NCBI RefSeq assembly: GCF_001426685.1
Contig: NZ_LMFB01000019.1
Location: 483,348 to 547,347, forward strand
Direction of reading: 5' to 3'
Source: Rhizobium sp. Root483D2
GTDB taxonomy: Bacteria; Pseudomonadota; Alphaproteobacteria; Rhizobiales; Rhizobiaceae
Length of the DNA: 64,000 nt
Made by a program: the position numbers and the translations under genes. The notes below the pieces were generated by a model, which made no database searches, was not told the DNA's origin, and was given only the letters and a program-made list of their open reading frames with translations. Shown here in pieces: positions 28,215-36,853 of this stretch. Numbering within the stretch: position 1 is the first letter of the stretch; each line of letters opens with the position of its first letter.

Positions 28215-29456
28215 ATGTCCGGTTCCGTTTCCCCGCTTGCCCCCAAATCCTTTGCCGACATGCCGCCGGTGCGCGGTGTGCGCATGGCGACAGCCGCCGC
28301 CGGCATCAAGTACAAGAACCGCACGGATGTCCTGCTGATGGTCTTCGACGTGCCGGCTGCCGTCGCCGGTGTCTTTACCCGGTCGCGCTGCCCGTCCGCT
28401 CCCGTCGATTTCTGCCGCCAGAACCTGTCCGGCGGCCTTGCCCGTGCCGTGGTCGTCAATTCCGGCAATGCCAATGCCTTTACCGGCAAGAAGGGCAGGG
28501 CGGCGACGGAACTCACAGCGCAGTCGGCGTCGCAGGCGGTTGGGTGCTCGACCGGTGAGGTGTTTCTCGCCTCCACCGGCGTCATCGGCGAACCGCTGGA
28601 TGCAACGAAATTTGCTGGCGTTCTCAGCGACATGACCGAAAAGGCGGTAGGCGATTTCTGGTTCGAAGCCGCCAAGGCGATCATGACCACAGACACCTAT
28701 CCGAAGGTTGCCACCCGCAGCACCGAAATTGGTGGCGTTACCGTCACCATCAACGGTATCGCCAAGGGCGCCGGCATGATCGCGCCCGATATGGCGACGA
28801 TGCTGTCGTTTGTCGTCACCGACGCGGATATCACGCCGGAAGCCCTGCAGGTTCTGTTGTCCGAGGGCACAGGCCCGACCTTCAACTCCGTCACCGTCGA
28901 TAGCGATACATCGACCTCCGACACGCTGATGCTGTTTGCAACTGGCGCTGCCGGCAAGGACGGGCAGGCAAAGATCGTCAGCCCAACCGATCCGGCGCTC
29001 GATGGCTTCCGTGTGGCCCTCAACGATCTCCTGCGCGATCTGGCGCTGCAGGTGGTTCGCGATGGCGAAGGTGCCCGCAAGATGGTTGCCGTGACCGTTG
29101 AGGGCGCAGAGAGCGATGCTGCCGCCAAGCGCATCGGTCTCTCGATCGCCAATTCGCCGCTGGTGAAGACGGCGGTGGCCGGCGAGGATGCCAATTGGGG
29201 CCGCGTGGTCATGGCTGTCGGAAAATCCGGCGAGCTTGCCGACCGCGACCGGTTGGCAATCTGGTTCGGCGATGTCCGCGTTGCCGTTGATGGCGAGCGC
29301 GATCCGACCTATTCGGAGGCTGCCGCGTCTGCGGTGATGAAGCAGGAAGACATCGCTATCCGCGTCGAGATCGGTCTCGGATCAGGCAGCGCGACCGTCT
29401 ATACCTGCGATCTGACGAAGGAATATATCGAGATCAATGGCGACTATCGGAGCTGA
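28215..29456 (+). CDS. argJ: Bifunctional ornithine acetyltransferase / N-acetylglutamate synthase
   Basis: ArgJ recycles the acetyl group from N-acetylornithine to glutamate in the cyclic arginine pathway and can also use acetyl-CoA. The 413-residue precursor self-cleaves at Ala-Thr in [13 protein letters not shown]; the new N-terminal Thr is the nucleophile. Oxyanion residues in ASTGVIGE and the C-terminal [17 protein letters not shown] region are present. ATG 28215 chosen over TTG 28209. Its TGA overlaps the ATG of the following GNAT gene (TGATG), so argJ, GNAT and mutT form one unit. argH lies far away at 6-7.5 kb. Confidence 0.95.
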   Translation: MSGSVSPLAPKSFADMPPVRGVRMATAAAGIKYKNRTDVLLMVFDVPAAVAGVFTRSRCPSAPVDFCRQNLSGGLARAVVVNSGNANAFTGKKGRAATELTAQSASQAVGCSTGEVFLASTGVIGEPLDATKFAGVLSDMTEKAVGDFWFEAAKAIMTTDTYPKVATRSTEIGGVTVTINGIAKGAGMIAPDMATMLSFVVTDADITPEALQVLLSEGTGPTFNSVTVDSDTSTSDTLMLFATGAAGKDGQAKIVSPTDPALDGFRVALNDLLRDLALQVVRDGEGARKMVAVTVEGAESDAAAKRIGLSIANSPLVKTAVAGEDANWGRVVMAVGKSGELADRDRLAIWFGDVRVAVDGERDPTYSEAAASAVMKQEDIAIRVEIGLGSGSATVYTCDLTKEYIEINGDYRS

Positions 29457-30235
29457 TGGCCGTGCAGAATACGATTTCGAAAGCCGAACTGCCGAACGTG
29501 CGCCGTCTGGAGGCTGTCGGCTTTCGCGCCTGGCCGGCGGCTTCGGTCCAGTATGACGGCAGCTGGCTGATCCGTCTGACGGCGGGACATGATTCCAAGC
29601 GGCTGAATTCGGTCAATCCGCTCGATCCGTCCGACAGCCGCGATATCGAGGTGCGGCTTCAAAAGGCCGCCAAGCGTTTTTCCGATTATGGCCGCCCGCT
29701 CACCGTCCGCCAGACGCCGCTGACCCCGCCGCCGCTGATTGCCTATATGGACGAACAGCAATGGCCGGTTTTCTCTGAGAGCATCGTCATGATGGCCGAT
29801 ATTCCGCCGAACGACACGACGGAATCGATCGAGCACCTGCCGTTGCGCGATGTCGGCCGTTTTGTTGACGCACGTCTGCAGATTTGCGGCGAGAGCAGCC
29901 TGGAGAAAGCGGGGCTTGCCGAAATCATCAACGCCATCAAGCCGGAATGCGGACTGTTTCTCTTCGAGGCGCAGGACGAGGGACCGATCGCTGTGTCGCT
30001 CGCCGTGCATGACAATGATCTCGCGGGGATCTTGCAAGTGGCGGTTGCCGAGAGCGTAAGACGTCAGGGCGTCGGTAGCGCCATCGTCAATGCGTCGCTG
30101 CGCTGGGCGCGTCTGCGGGGTGCCCGCACCGCCTGGCTTTCGGTCGAAGCCGACAATGAGGGCGCTATACAACTCTACCGCAAATTCGGCTTCAAGGATG
30201 TCTACCGGTATGCGTACCGGCGGCAAGGAGTTTGA
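29456..30235 (+). CDS. GNAT-family N-acetyltransferase
   Basis: A 259-residue protein with an N-terminal domain of about 110 residues (GFRAWPAASVQYDGSWLIRLT) and a C-terminal GNAT domain with the acetyl-CoA loop ESVRRQGVGSAIVNASL and the terminal beta strands LSVEADNEGAIQLYRKFGF. The start ATG overlaps argJ's stop codon; the end abuts mutT. In rhizobia this two-domain GNAT regularly follows argJ; its substrate is unknown. A link with arginine metabolism is inference from position only. Confidence 0.9.
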   Translation: MAVQNTISKAELPNVRRLEAVGFRAWPAASVQYDGSWLIRLTAGHDSKRLNSVNPLDPSDSRDIEVRLQKAAKRFSDYGRPLTVRQTPLTPPPLIAYMDEQQWPVFSESIVMMADIPPNDTTESIEHLPLRDVGRFVDARLQICGESSLEKAGLAEIINAIKPECGLFLFEAQDEGPIAVSLAVHDNDLAGILQVAVAESVRRQGVGSAIVNASLRWARLRGARTAWLSVEADNEGAIQLYRKFGFKDVYRYAYRRQGV

Positions 30236-30237
30236 CG

Positions 30238-30651
30238 ATGGAGAGTGCCGGCCGGAAAATTCTGCTCGTTGCTGCCTGCGCGCTGGTCGATAGCGATGGC
30301 CGGATCCTTCTGGCACAACGGCCCGAGGGCAAGTCCCTGGCGGGACTTTGGGAGTTTCCGGGCGGCAAGGTCGAGCCCGGCGAGACGCCGGAGGAAACGC
30401 TGATACGCGAACTGGATGAGGAACTGGGCGTGCGTACCAAGGTCGCGTGTCTGGCGCCTTTGACCTTTGCCAGCCACACCTATGACGATTTTCATCTGCT
30501 GATGCCGCTCTATGTCTGCCGGCGTTATGAGGGCGTTGCCTATGGCCGGGAAGGGCAGGCGGTGAAATGGGTCCGTCCCAAGGCCCTGCGCGACTATCCG
30601 ATGCCGCCGGCTGACGAGCCACTTATCCCCTACTTAATGGATCTGCTCTGA
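30238..30651 (+). CDS. mutT: MutT/NUDIX 8-oxo-dGTP diphosphatase
   Basis: Removes oxidised nucleotides such as 8-oxo-dGTP before they enter DNA. The 137-residue product carries a full Nudix box, G-G-K-V-E-P-G-E then REL-x-EEL-G-V, and a MutT-like N-terminus (ILLVAACALVDSDGRILLAQRP). GGAG just before the GNAT stop codon gives ATG 30238 good spacing; a TTG at 30232 overlaps the GNAT stop. Third gene of the argJ unit. Confidence 0.92.
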   Translation: MESAGRKILLVAACALVDSDGRILLAQRPEGKSLAGLWEFPGGKVEPGETPEETLIRELDEELGVRTKVACLAPLTFASHTYDDFHLLMPLYVCRRYEGVAYGREGQAVKWVRPKALRDYPMPPADEPLIPYLMDLL

Positions 30652-30845
30652 TCTAATCCCGGAAATTTCTATTTTATTAATCGAACATTTATCACCCTCC
30701 CGCACAATCAGCTTCGAGTAAGTGCCGGTGTCTATTGGTTTGGGGATGATTCCCGTGGCCGATACCGGTTTTTTATAGGCGTCGACATGGTGAAGCGGTG
30801 GGTGAGCCGTCTTCAAGAAAACGCACATATTCGAAGAGGCAAACA

Positions 30846-31163
30846 ATGGTCGACGACGATTTTTGGAGAACGGTTCAGGACAAGGATCTGGTGACGACCC
30901 AGAGCCGCCGCACCGGTGCGCTTAATCTGTCGCTGCTGTTCGGGACCGCCGTCATCGCGCTGACCCTCATTTTGACGCCGATGCTGTCGAAATCGGACAA
31001 TAAGGTGATGGCCAACGCGCCGATCGACTACGATAATATCACGACCGGCTCGATCCCGAGCAGCCCGCCGGCCAAGCGCTACACGGTGCGCCGCAGCGTG
31101 CTGCAGGAAATGCCGGGCGCAGTCTGCATTATCGACAGTGACGGAAGCAAAAGCGGCTGCTGA
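30846..31163 (+). CDS. Small single-helix membrane protein
   Basis: A 105-residue protein with an N-terminal cytosolic part (MVDDDFWRTVQDKDLVTTQSRR), one membrane helix at about residues 27-45, and a C-terminal periplasmic tail holding two Cys (GAVCIIDSDGSKSGC). The GAGG before ATG 30846 is well placed, and the in-frame extension to 30798 lacks one. Conserved in Rhizobiaceae as far as I recall but without function. The two periplasmic Cys could form a disulfide. It precedes the Flp pilin gene by 125 bp. Confidence 0.65.
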   Translation: MVDDDFWRTVQDKDLVTTQSRRTGALNLSLLFGTAVIALTLILTPMLSKSDNKVMANAPIDYDNITTGSIPSSPPAKRYTVRRSVLQEMPGAVCIIDSDGSKSGC

Positions 31164-31288
31164 TGACGTAGAGCCGGGATACCCGGTCTTGCGTTCGTTG
31201 CCAGCCGGACAACAATGATATCGCGCGTTGACGTGCTTTTCAGGCGGTATCGCCGGGTTGGGCAAGCGCAGAACAGGCTGGGGAGCAC

Positions 31289-31465
31289 ATGACGATACTG
31301 AACCGGTTTCTCAACGACAAGTCCGCTGCCACGGCGATCGAATATGGCCTCCTGGCCAGCCTGATTTCGATTGGCATGCTGATCGGACTGACCGCGTTCT
31401 CCGATTCATTGCTGGCTGTCTTCCAGACGATTACCAACGCCATCCTCGGCGTCAGGCCGGCTTAG
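31289..31465 (+). CDS. Flp/Fap-family pilin subunit
   Basis: A 58-residue class III (Tad-type) pilin. The short N-terminus ends in NDKSAATAIEYGLLASLIS, the typical Flp start of the hydrophobic helix with the conserved Glu-Tyr pair after the prepilin-peptidase site; the hydrophobic helix covers most of the rest. GGGGAG lies six bases before ATG 31289. No prepilin peptidase, secretin or Tad ATPase is nearby, so this is an orphan subunit that would depend on a Tad apparatus encoded elsewhere. Confidence 0.85.
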   Translation: MTILNRFLNDKSAATAIEYGLLASLISIGMLIGLTAFSDSLLAVFQTITNAILGVRPA

Positions 31466-31493
31466 AGCGCCTCCATTCGAAGATGAAGCGCTC

Positions 31494-32399
31494 TTAAGCG
31501 CCGAATTCCTGTTGTTCATCTTTCAGCGGCAATTCCCGCGTGCTCAGCGCGTCGGATAGCCGTTGTTTCGCCGAGCCGGGTTTCAGCGGTTTCTGCTGGC
31601 TTTCGTGCGGTGCCCAGCCGGAAATATAAATGATCGAGAAGGTCGCCCTGATGCGGCCATCCGGATCGGCAAAGCGTTCGGCATAGATTTCCGCCGCCCG
31701 CACGAAAAAGCTGCGGGTCAGGGGCTTGCGGCTGCGGGCCGAAAGCGGATTGGTCATTCCCATCGACCGCAGATCTTTCAACAGCGAAAACAGCGATGCG
31801 TATCGCACCGTGTAGCTTTCGGTATCGGCAACCGGCAGGCTGAAGCCGGCGCGCTGCAAAAGCGCTCCGATATCGCGGACATCGGCAAAGGGAATGACGC
31901 GCGGGCTGGCGCCGCCGGTCATTTCGCTTTCGGCCGCCAGGAGAACCTCGCGCAGCTCCTGCAAGGTGCCGGAGCCGGGAATGGCGGCGAGGAAGAGGCC
32001 GTCGGGTTTGAGCGCACGGCGCACCTGGATGAACACGCCGGGCGTATCGTTGGTCAGGTGCAGCGATAGCGGCGAGACGATGAGATTGACCGATTCCGGG
32101 GATAGCGGCACCGTTTCCAGCGATGCGGCGGAGACCTTTTCATCCGGGGCGGCAAAGGCCGGATCGGTTTCGATGCGCTCGATATCCGTCACTTTGCCGG
32201 TTTTTGCGATATAGCGGGCGGTGAGGCCGGTATAGCCGTGCAGTTCGACTGCCTTGTCGAAATGGCGCTCCACGACATCAAGGCGCTCAGACAGTTCCTG
32301 GGCGGCGATCTCCAGCAGGAATTGCGCCTTGGGGTCGCCGTTGCGAAAGGCGCGCTTGCGGCGGGCCTCGATGAGCGTCTGGTCGAAAACGATATCCAT
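31494..32399 (-). CDS. SAM-dependent methyltransferase (BioC/NDUFAF5-like)
   Basis: A 301-residue class I methyltransferase. The N-terminal helical segment MDIVFDQTLIEARRKRA and the weak Rossmann motif region near VERHFDKAVELHGYTG are typical of the bacterial relatives of the mitochondrial complex I assembly factor NDUFAF5; the latter hydroxylates or methylates NDUFS7. C-terminal half FSIIYISGWAPHESQQKPLKPG fits the same family. ATG 32399 with AGGA ten bases upstream is preferred over TTG 32423. It is divergent from comF with 68 bp between. Complex I assembly is only a family-based inference. Confidence 0.82.
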   Translation of the reverse strand: MDIVFDQTLIEARRKRAFRNGDPKAQFLLEIAAQELSERLDVVERHFDKAVELHGYTGLTARYIAKTGKVTDIERIETDPAFAAPDEKVSAASLETVPLSPESVNLIVSPLSLHLTNDTPGVFIQVRRALKPDGLFLAAIPGSGTLQELREVLLAAESEMTGGASPRVIPFADVRDIGALLQRAGFSLPVADTESYTVRYASLFSLLKDLRSMGMTNPLSARSRKPLTRSFFVRAAEIYAERFADPDGRIRATFSIIYISGWAPHESQQKPLKPGSAKQRLSDALSTRELPLKDEQQEFGA

Positions 32400-32467
32400 G
32401 GCTTTGCTGTCCTGATCACTCAAAAATCTGATCGCAATGAAACCCGGCCCGCCGTAAAGTCAACCTC

Positions 32468-33256
32468 ATGGCGGATGATGGGGCAGAAAATCCGGGATGG
32501 CGGCTGGCCAAAGGGCTGCGGGGAGGCCTGCGCGGTCTGATGGCGGCGGCGGTCGATGCCGTCTATCCCCCGGTTTGCGCCGGTTGCGGCCGTTTGACCG
32601 GGCAGCATCGCGGCGTCTGTCCCGCCTGCTGGGCGACGTTGCGGTTGATCGAGCGGCCCTATTGCGAGGTCCTGGGCCTGCCGTTTTCCCATGATCTGGG
32701 CGCGGGCATCCTGTCGGCCGATGCGATCGCCAATCCGCCGGTGTTCGAGCGGCTGCGCTCGGCTGCCATCCATGACGGCATTGCCAAGGCGCTCGTCCAT
32801 GGTTTGAAATATCGCGACCGCACCGATCTCGCCGTGATGATGGCGCAATGGATGATCCGGGCGAGCGACGGCACCGTTGCGGCTTGCGATGCAATCGTCC
32901 CGGTGCCGCTGCATGCGTTCCGGCTGTTTGGCCGCAAGTTCAACCAGTCGGCCGAGCTTGCCCGGGCCATCGCCCGCAGTTCCGGCAAGCCATATCTCGC
33001 GACGGTGCTGATCCGCCACCGGCGCACCGCGCAACAGGTTGGGCTGGGCGCCAGCCAGCGTGCGGAGAACGTGCGGGGCGCTTTCTCGGTGACGGAGGAC
33101 GGCCGGGCGGCGCTGTTTGGCAAACGGATCGTTCTCGTCGATGACGTCTATACGACGGGGGCTACCGTTTCGGCGGCGACCCGGGCGCTGAAGAGGGCGG
33201 GGGCAGGCGATGTGACGGTTTTGACCTTTGCAAGAGCCATGTCCGGCCTTATATGA
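32468..33256 (+). CDS. comF: ComF-family phosphoribosyltransferase-like protein
   Basis: A 262-residue ComF-type protein. It has an N-terminal zinc ribbon with two CxxC pairs (CAGC and CPAC) and a C-terminal PRTase domain with the PRPP loop IVLVDDVYTTGAT, plus the family segment VPVPLHAFRLFGRKFNQS. ComF is needed for DNA uptake in naturally competent bacteria, but the chemistry is unknown and most rhizobia are not naturally competent. It heads a run of closely spaced genes (grxC, nitrilase-like, DUF1178, DUF3291). Confidence 0.88.
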   Translation: MADDGAENPGWRLAKGLRGGLRGLMAAAVDAVYPPVCAGCGRLTGQHRGVCPACWATLRLIERPYCEVLGLPFSHDLGAGILSADAIANPPVFERLRSAAIHDGIAKALVHGLKYRDRTDLAVMMAQWMIRASDGTVAACDAIVPVPLHAFRLFGRKFNQSAELARAIARSSGKPYLATVLIRHRRTAQQVGLGASQRAENVRGAFSVTEDGRAALFGKRIVLVDDVYTTGATVSAATRALKRAGAGDVTVLTFARAMSGLI

Positions 33257-33303
33257 CACGGTATGTGTACTGGCGCAGGGCCGGTGAAGGAGCAGATCAA
33301 CTC

Positions 33304-33561
33304 ATGGCTTCGGTTGTCATTTATACCCGTCAATTCTGCGGCTATTGTTCCGCAGCCAAGAAACTTCTGGAAACCAAGGGCGTGCAGTTCGAGGAGCATG
33401 ACGCAACCTATGCTCCGGAAATTCGCCAGAAAATGATCGAGCGGTCGAATGGCGGCACGACCTTCCCGCAGATCTTCATCAACAATGCCCATATCGGCGG
33501 CTGCGACGACCTGCATGCGCTGGAACGCGCCGGCAAGCTCGACGCGATGCTTGCGGCGTAA
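33304..33561 (+). CDS. grxC: Glutaredoxin 3
   Basis: An 85-residue monothiol/dithiol glutaredoxin with the active site CGYC at about residues 12-15 (rather than the more usual CPYC), the TFPQIFI cis-proline loop and GGCDDL glutathione-binding motif. It reduces protein disulfides with glutathione. The frame is open back to 33253, but ATG 33304 matches the family start. It lies 12 bp before the nitrilase-family gene, so is likely co-transcribed. Confidence 0.93.
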   Translation: MASVVIYTRQFCGYCSAAKKLLETKGVQFEEHDATYAPEIRQKMIERSNGGTTFPQIFINNAHIGGCDDLHALERAGKLDAMLAA

Positions 33562-33573
33562 GGAGACGCTTCA

Positions 33574-34431
33574 ATGACGTTCAAGGCCGCAGCGATCCAG
33601 ATGTGTTCCGGTGTCGATCCGGCCGAAAATGCCGGGACGATGGCAAGGCTCGTGCGCGAGGCAGCTGCCCAGGGCGCTACATACGTGCAGACGCCGGAAA
33701 TGACCGGCGCTCTGCAGCGCGACCGCGCGGCGATGAAGGCTGCGCTTCGTGACGAGGGCAGCGATCTGATCGTGGCCGCAGCATCGAAACTTGCCGGCGA
33801 ATTGCGCATCCATCTGCATGTCGGCTCAACGGCGATCGGCCTTGCCGATGGCAAGATGGCCAATCGCGGCTTCCTGTTCGGCCCCGATGGCAAAAAGATT
33901 ACCCATTACGACAAGATCCACATGTTCGACGTCGATCTCGACAATGGCGAAAGCTGGCGCGAAAGTGCCGCCTATACGCCGGGGGCGACCGCAAAGCTGG
34001 TGAGTCTACCGTTCGGCAAGCTCGGCTGCGCCATCTGCTACGACGTTCGCTTCCCCGAGCTGTTCCGGGCGCAGGCAGCGGCGGGTGCTGAGATCATGTC
34101 GGTGCCGGCAGCCTTCACCCGCCAGACCGGCGAGGCGCATTGGGAAATCCTGTTGCGCGCGAGAGCGATCGAGAACGGCATGTTCGTCATCGCCGCCGCC
34201 CAGGCCGGGGTGCATGAGGATGGCCGCGAGACTTTCGGGCATTCGATGATCATCGATCCGTGGGGACGCGTTCTGGCCTCGGCCAGCGGTACCGGCGCGG
34301 GCATCGTGATCGCCGATATCGACATCACCCAGGTTGCGGCGGCGCGGGGCAAGATTCCTAACCTCAAGAACGGCCGGCCGTTCCAGCTCGAGGAGGTGCC
34401 GCTCAGCGCCTCCGGGGACGTGGCCGCTTGA
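33574..34431 (+). CDS. Nitrilase-superfamily carbon-nitrogen hydrolase
   Basis: A 285-residue amidase of the Nit branch. The catalytic triad is visible: Glu42 in YVQTPEMTG, Lys114 in HYDKIHMFD and Cys155 in GCAICYDVRFPELFR. Nit1/Nit2-like members hydrolyse deaminated glutathione or omega-amides; this one, adjacent to glutaredoxin, fits the deaminated-glutathione amidase group, though this is inference. Its TGA overlaps the TTG start of the DUF1178 gene. Confidence 0.92.
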   Translation: MTFKAAAIQMCSGVDPAENAGTMARLVREAAAQGATYVQTPEMTGALQRDRAAMKAALRDEGSDLIVAAASKLAGELRIHLHVGSTAIGLADGKMANRGFLFGPDGKKITHYDKIHMFDVDLDNGESWRESAAYTPGATAKLVSLPFGKLGCAICYDVRFPELFRAQAAAGAEIMSVPAAFTRQTGEAHWEILLRARAIENGMFVIAAAQAGVHEDGRETFGHSMIIDPWGRVLASASGTGAGIVIADIDITQVAAARGKIPNLKNGRPFQLEEVPLSASGDVAA

Positions 34432-34856
34432 TCAAATACACGCTTGCCTGCGACAACGGCCATTCGTTCGAGGGATGGTTCTCCTCCGGCGCCGATTTCG
34501 ACCGGCAGGCGGAGCTTGGCCTTGTGTCCTGTCCCGTCTGCGGCTCTGCCACGGTCGGCAAGGAGCTGATGGCGCCTTCGGTTTCGACGGCCCGCAAGAA
34601 GGACGAGACCAAGGTGCTGATGATGGATCAGGCCCGCAAGGAAGCGGTGGCCAAGATCCGCGAACTGGTCACGTCCATCCGCGACAATGCCGAGGATGTC
34701 GGGACAAAGTTTCCCGAGGAAGCCCGCAAGATCCATTATGGTGAGGCCGAGCAGCGCGGGCTGATCGGGCAGGCGACGATCGACGAAGCCAAGGCGCTTC
34801 TGGAGGAAGGCATCGAGATTGCCGCCCTGCCGGTGTTGCCGGACGACGTGAACTGA
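34428..34856 (+). CDS. DUF1178 family protein
   Basis: A 142-residue protein with the DUF1178 pattern: MIKYTLACDNGHSFEGWF, then a CPVCG zinc-binding Cys pair and a C-terminal helical region (ARKIHYGEAEQRGLIGQAT). The family is common in alphaproteobacteria next to a nitrilase-like gene, as here, and has no known function. TTG 34428 overlaps the previous gene's stop codon; coupling is likely. Confidence 0.9.
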   Translation: MIKYTLACDNGHSFEGWFSSGADFDRQAELGLVSCPVCGSATVGKELMAPSVSTARKKDETKVLMMDQARKEAVAKIRELVTSIRDNAEDVGTKFPEEARKIHYGEAEQRGLIGQATIDEAKALLEEGIEIAALPVLPDDVN

Positions 34857-34857
34857 C

Positions 34858-35442
34858 ATGACGGCGGGCGGACCTCGTCTGGCCATCTACAATTTCGGCC
34901 TGCATGCCGGGCCAGAAGGCGACCCTCGCGTCGAGGGTTTCGTGTTGCGCGAGCCAGCCAATTTCGAGGCTGCCGCGCGGGCATCCGGTTTCATCGGCCG
35001 CTCCGGCTATCGCGGCGTTCCGGGACCGCGCAGCTGGGGCCAGCAGGTTTTTCCGCGTTTCATCGAAGGTAGCGGTTTTGACAGCGCGCCGTCCTCCTTG
35101 TCGCTCTGGACCGATATCGAATCGTTGATGGCATTTTCCTATCATGGCGTTCACGCCGACGCGTTGAAGAACGGGCGCAACTGGAACATCAAACCCAGCT
35201 GGCCGCCGCTTGTGCTCTGGTGGGTGGACGGGCACCGCGTGCCCGACTGGCAGGACGGCGCCGGGCGGCTGGAATATCTCCACGATCACGGCGCGTCCGG
35301 CAGAGCCTTCACCTTTAAAGAACCCTTCACCGCCGGGGGTGAAGCCTATGCGATCGACCGGAACAAAGTCCGGCGGATTGCGCAGGAGAATGCCAAGGGG
35401 CAGGCCGATCTGCTTGCGCATGTGCTGACGTTGAAAGTCTAG
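34858..35442 (+). CDS. DUF3291 domain-containing protein
   Basis: A 194-residue protein of the DUF3291 family (dimeric alpha-beta barrel-like fold), recognised from LAIYNFGLHAGP, LSLWTDIESLMAFSYHGVHADALKNGRNW and WWVDGHRVPDW. Function unknown; the fold is used by heme- or small-molecule-binding enzymes. It starts one base after the DUF1178 stop codon, ending the tightly packed run from comF. The C-terminal about 50 residues exceed the core domain. Confidence 0.85.
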   Translation: MTAGGPRLAIYNFGLHAGPEGDPRVEGFVLREPANFEAAARASGFIGRSGYRGVPGPRSWGQQVFPRFIEGSGFDSAPSSLSLWTDIESLMAFSYHGVHADALKNGRNWNIKPSWPPLVLWWVDGHRVPDWQDGAGRLEYLHDHGASGRAFTFKEPFTAGGEAYAIDRNKVRRIAQENAKGQADLLAHVLTLKV

Positions 35443-35452
35443 CACGGGGCTT

Positions 35453-35731
35453 TTATTTTAACGGACGCCGCATGGCGTGGCGAAAGCGTTGCACCACGAT
35501 TTCGTCAGCACCTGCGTAATAGTCAATCAAATAGGGATAAGGCGTTAGGAAAACGCGGCGGACGCCCGAGATTTTTGTTTTGCTGCCCGTATGGGGATAT
35601 TGTTGCAGCAATGTCAGGATGAGCGCCATGCGGGCTGCCACTTTTGCGGCCCCTTGGGGTGACTGCTTCGCGAGGTAACCCAGCGCCTCGTCGATCTGGT
35701 GGAGCGCTCGTTTTGAATAGCGTAGTTTCAC
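35453..35731 (-). CDS. RelE/ParE-family toxin
   Basis: A 92-residue toxin of the RelE/ParE superfamily: MKLRYSKRALHQIDEALGYLA helical N-terminus and the C-terminal beta-sheet segment VFLTPYPYLIDYYAGADEIVVQRFRHAMR. ParE-type members poison DNA gyrase, RelE-type cleave mRNA; the Arg/His-rich C-terminus does not decide. Its ATG overlaps the stop of the antitoxin gene by 4 bp (ATGA), the usual antitoxin-first order. It is convergent with the DUF3291 gene (10-bp gap). Confidence 0.87.
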   Translation of the reverse strand: MKLRYSKRALHQIDEALGYLAKQSPQGAAKVAARMALILTLLQQYPHTGSKTKISGVRRVFLTPYPYLIDYYAGADEIVVQRFRHAMRRPLK

Positions 35732-35955
35732 AGGCGATATTTGGACAATATGGTTTGCACCTCGGCTTCGGTGGCAAATTCTCCCCGCGCCATTTCGGCT
35801 TGGGCCTCAATCAGATCAGCCTCCTCTTCCGGCGACAGTTCGATGACCCGCTCATCATCCCCGGCATAGCTGAGCATCATGCGGGCGATATCGTCCTGCA
35901 TTTCCGTAGGGAGATTCCGTGCGGCTGATACCGCCTGTTCCAGAAGCTTTGTCAT
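35728..35955 (-). CDS. Antitoxin of the RelE/ParE pair
   Basis: A 75-residue protein, mostly helical and acidic, with a TA-antitoxin-like middle (LSYAGDDERVIELSPEEEADLIEAQAEMARGEFATEAEV). ATG 35955 gives a product starting MTKLLEQAVSAARNLPTEMQDDIA; longer in-frame reading to 36099 is rejected. The last 4 bp overlap the toxin start. Antitoxins of this kind wrap the toxin with their acidic C-terminus. Promoter and operator should lie in 35956-36100, where two inverted repeats are seen. Confidence 0.82.
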   Translation of the reverse strand: MTKLLEQAVSAARNLPTEMQDDIARMMLSYAGDDERVIELSPEEEADLIEAQAEMARGEFATEAEVQTILSKYRL

Positions 35956-36007
35956 TCGCAGAGTGTGCCTTGGATCGATCGAAAAAAAAACCGAAATCGT
36001 CGCGCCT

Positions 36008-36092
36008 GACCGTGCTGACGGTCTTATAACGCTGTCAAAGAACTGAACGGCCGAGGCGAGAATGTGGTCCTTCTGGTCCGATCTTTGACAGC
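36008..36092. promoter_or_regulatory. Inverted repeats in the 298-bp region upstream of the antitoxin
   Basis: Within 35956-36253 (no gene seen) there are a perfect 6-bp hairpin GACCGT/ACGGTC (36008-36023) and a perfect 11-bp inverted repeat GCTGTCAAAGA (36031-36041) with TCTTTGACAGC (36082-36092). These are 50-140 bp before the antitoxin ATG. They may be autoregulatory operator sites or a hairpin transcript; a nine-A tract at 35981-35989 lies between them and the gene. Confidence 0.45.
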
Positions 36093-36253
36093 CTAGCACG
36101 GCGGTACAAGGCGGGGATGATGGTGTCTTTGCTTTTTGCCACAGGCCCGGTATCTGAGGTCTTGGCTGATCCTTGGCAAAAGTGCTGCACTCTTTTAATT
36201 CAACGGCTTGATATCCATCTGTGGGCCGTGTTCAGACTGGAGTTTTAAGACCG

Positions 36254-36820
36254 ATGGATTTTTCCGATCTTCGCTTTTCCACGCAACGCCTGGACATCCG
36301 GCGGTTCGTGCCCGCCGATTTTGCGGCATTCCAAGCCTATCACCGCCTGCCGGAGGTCTATCGCTATCTGTATGCTGAGCCGCTCGATGACGCCGAAGCT
36401 GCCGAAAAATTCGAAAGAGCGTGTGTGCCCCGGCTTCGCAAGAAGGGCGATGCCGCCGTGTTTGCGGTTGAGCGCCGCGAGGACGCAGCCGTCATCGGCG
36501 AAGTGGTGCTGAAGCTTGAAAGCGCGATCGCGCGGCAGGTGGAGGTCGGCTATATCTTCAATCCGGCCTTTGCGGGCAAGGGGTATGCGACGGAAGCGAT
36601 GCGGGCCATTCTGGATTTCGCGTTTTCAACACTCAACTTCCACCGTGCCTTTGCAAGGCTCGATGCCGCCAATGCAGGGTCAGTCGGGGTGGTCGAGCGG
36701 TTGGGGATGCGGCGCGAGGCGCATCTGATCCAGAACGACCAGTTCAAGGGCGTCTGGGGCGACGAGTTCATCTATGCGCTGCTGCGCGACGAATGGATGG
36801 CGCGGCAGAGCGGCGCCTGA
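36254..36820 (+). CDS. GNAT-family N-acetyltransferase (RimJ/RimL-like)
   Basis: A 188-residue acetyltransferase with the RimJ/RimL layout: LRFSTQRLDIRRFVPADFAAF start, the acetyl-CoA loop AFAGKGYATEAMRAILDFAF, and NAGSVGVVERLGMRREAHL at the C-terminus. Such enzymes acetylate ribosomal proteins or small molecules; target unknown. ATG 36254 chosen by family start; the upstream frame from 36221 has no ribosome site. Convergent with ubiG. Confidence 0.9.
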   Translation: MDFSDLRFSTQRLDIRRFVPADFAAFQAYHRLPEVYRYLYAEPLDDAEAAEKFERACVPRLRKKGDAAVFAVERREDAAVIGEVVLKLESAIARQVEVGYIFNPAFAGKGYATEAMRAILDFAFSTLNFHRAFARLDAANAGSVGVVERLGMRREAHLIQNDQFKGVWGDEFIYALLRDEWMARQSGA

Positions 36821-36853
36821 CAAGCCGGTACGGCGGTCCAGGGAAGCCTTTCT

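Noticed and set aside
35956..36099. 48-residue N-terminal extension of the antitoxin
   Set aside because: Upstream of ATG 35955 there is no ribosome site and the residues look non-coding; a poly-A tract lies within it.
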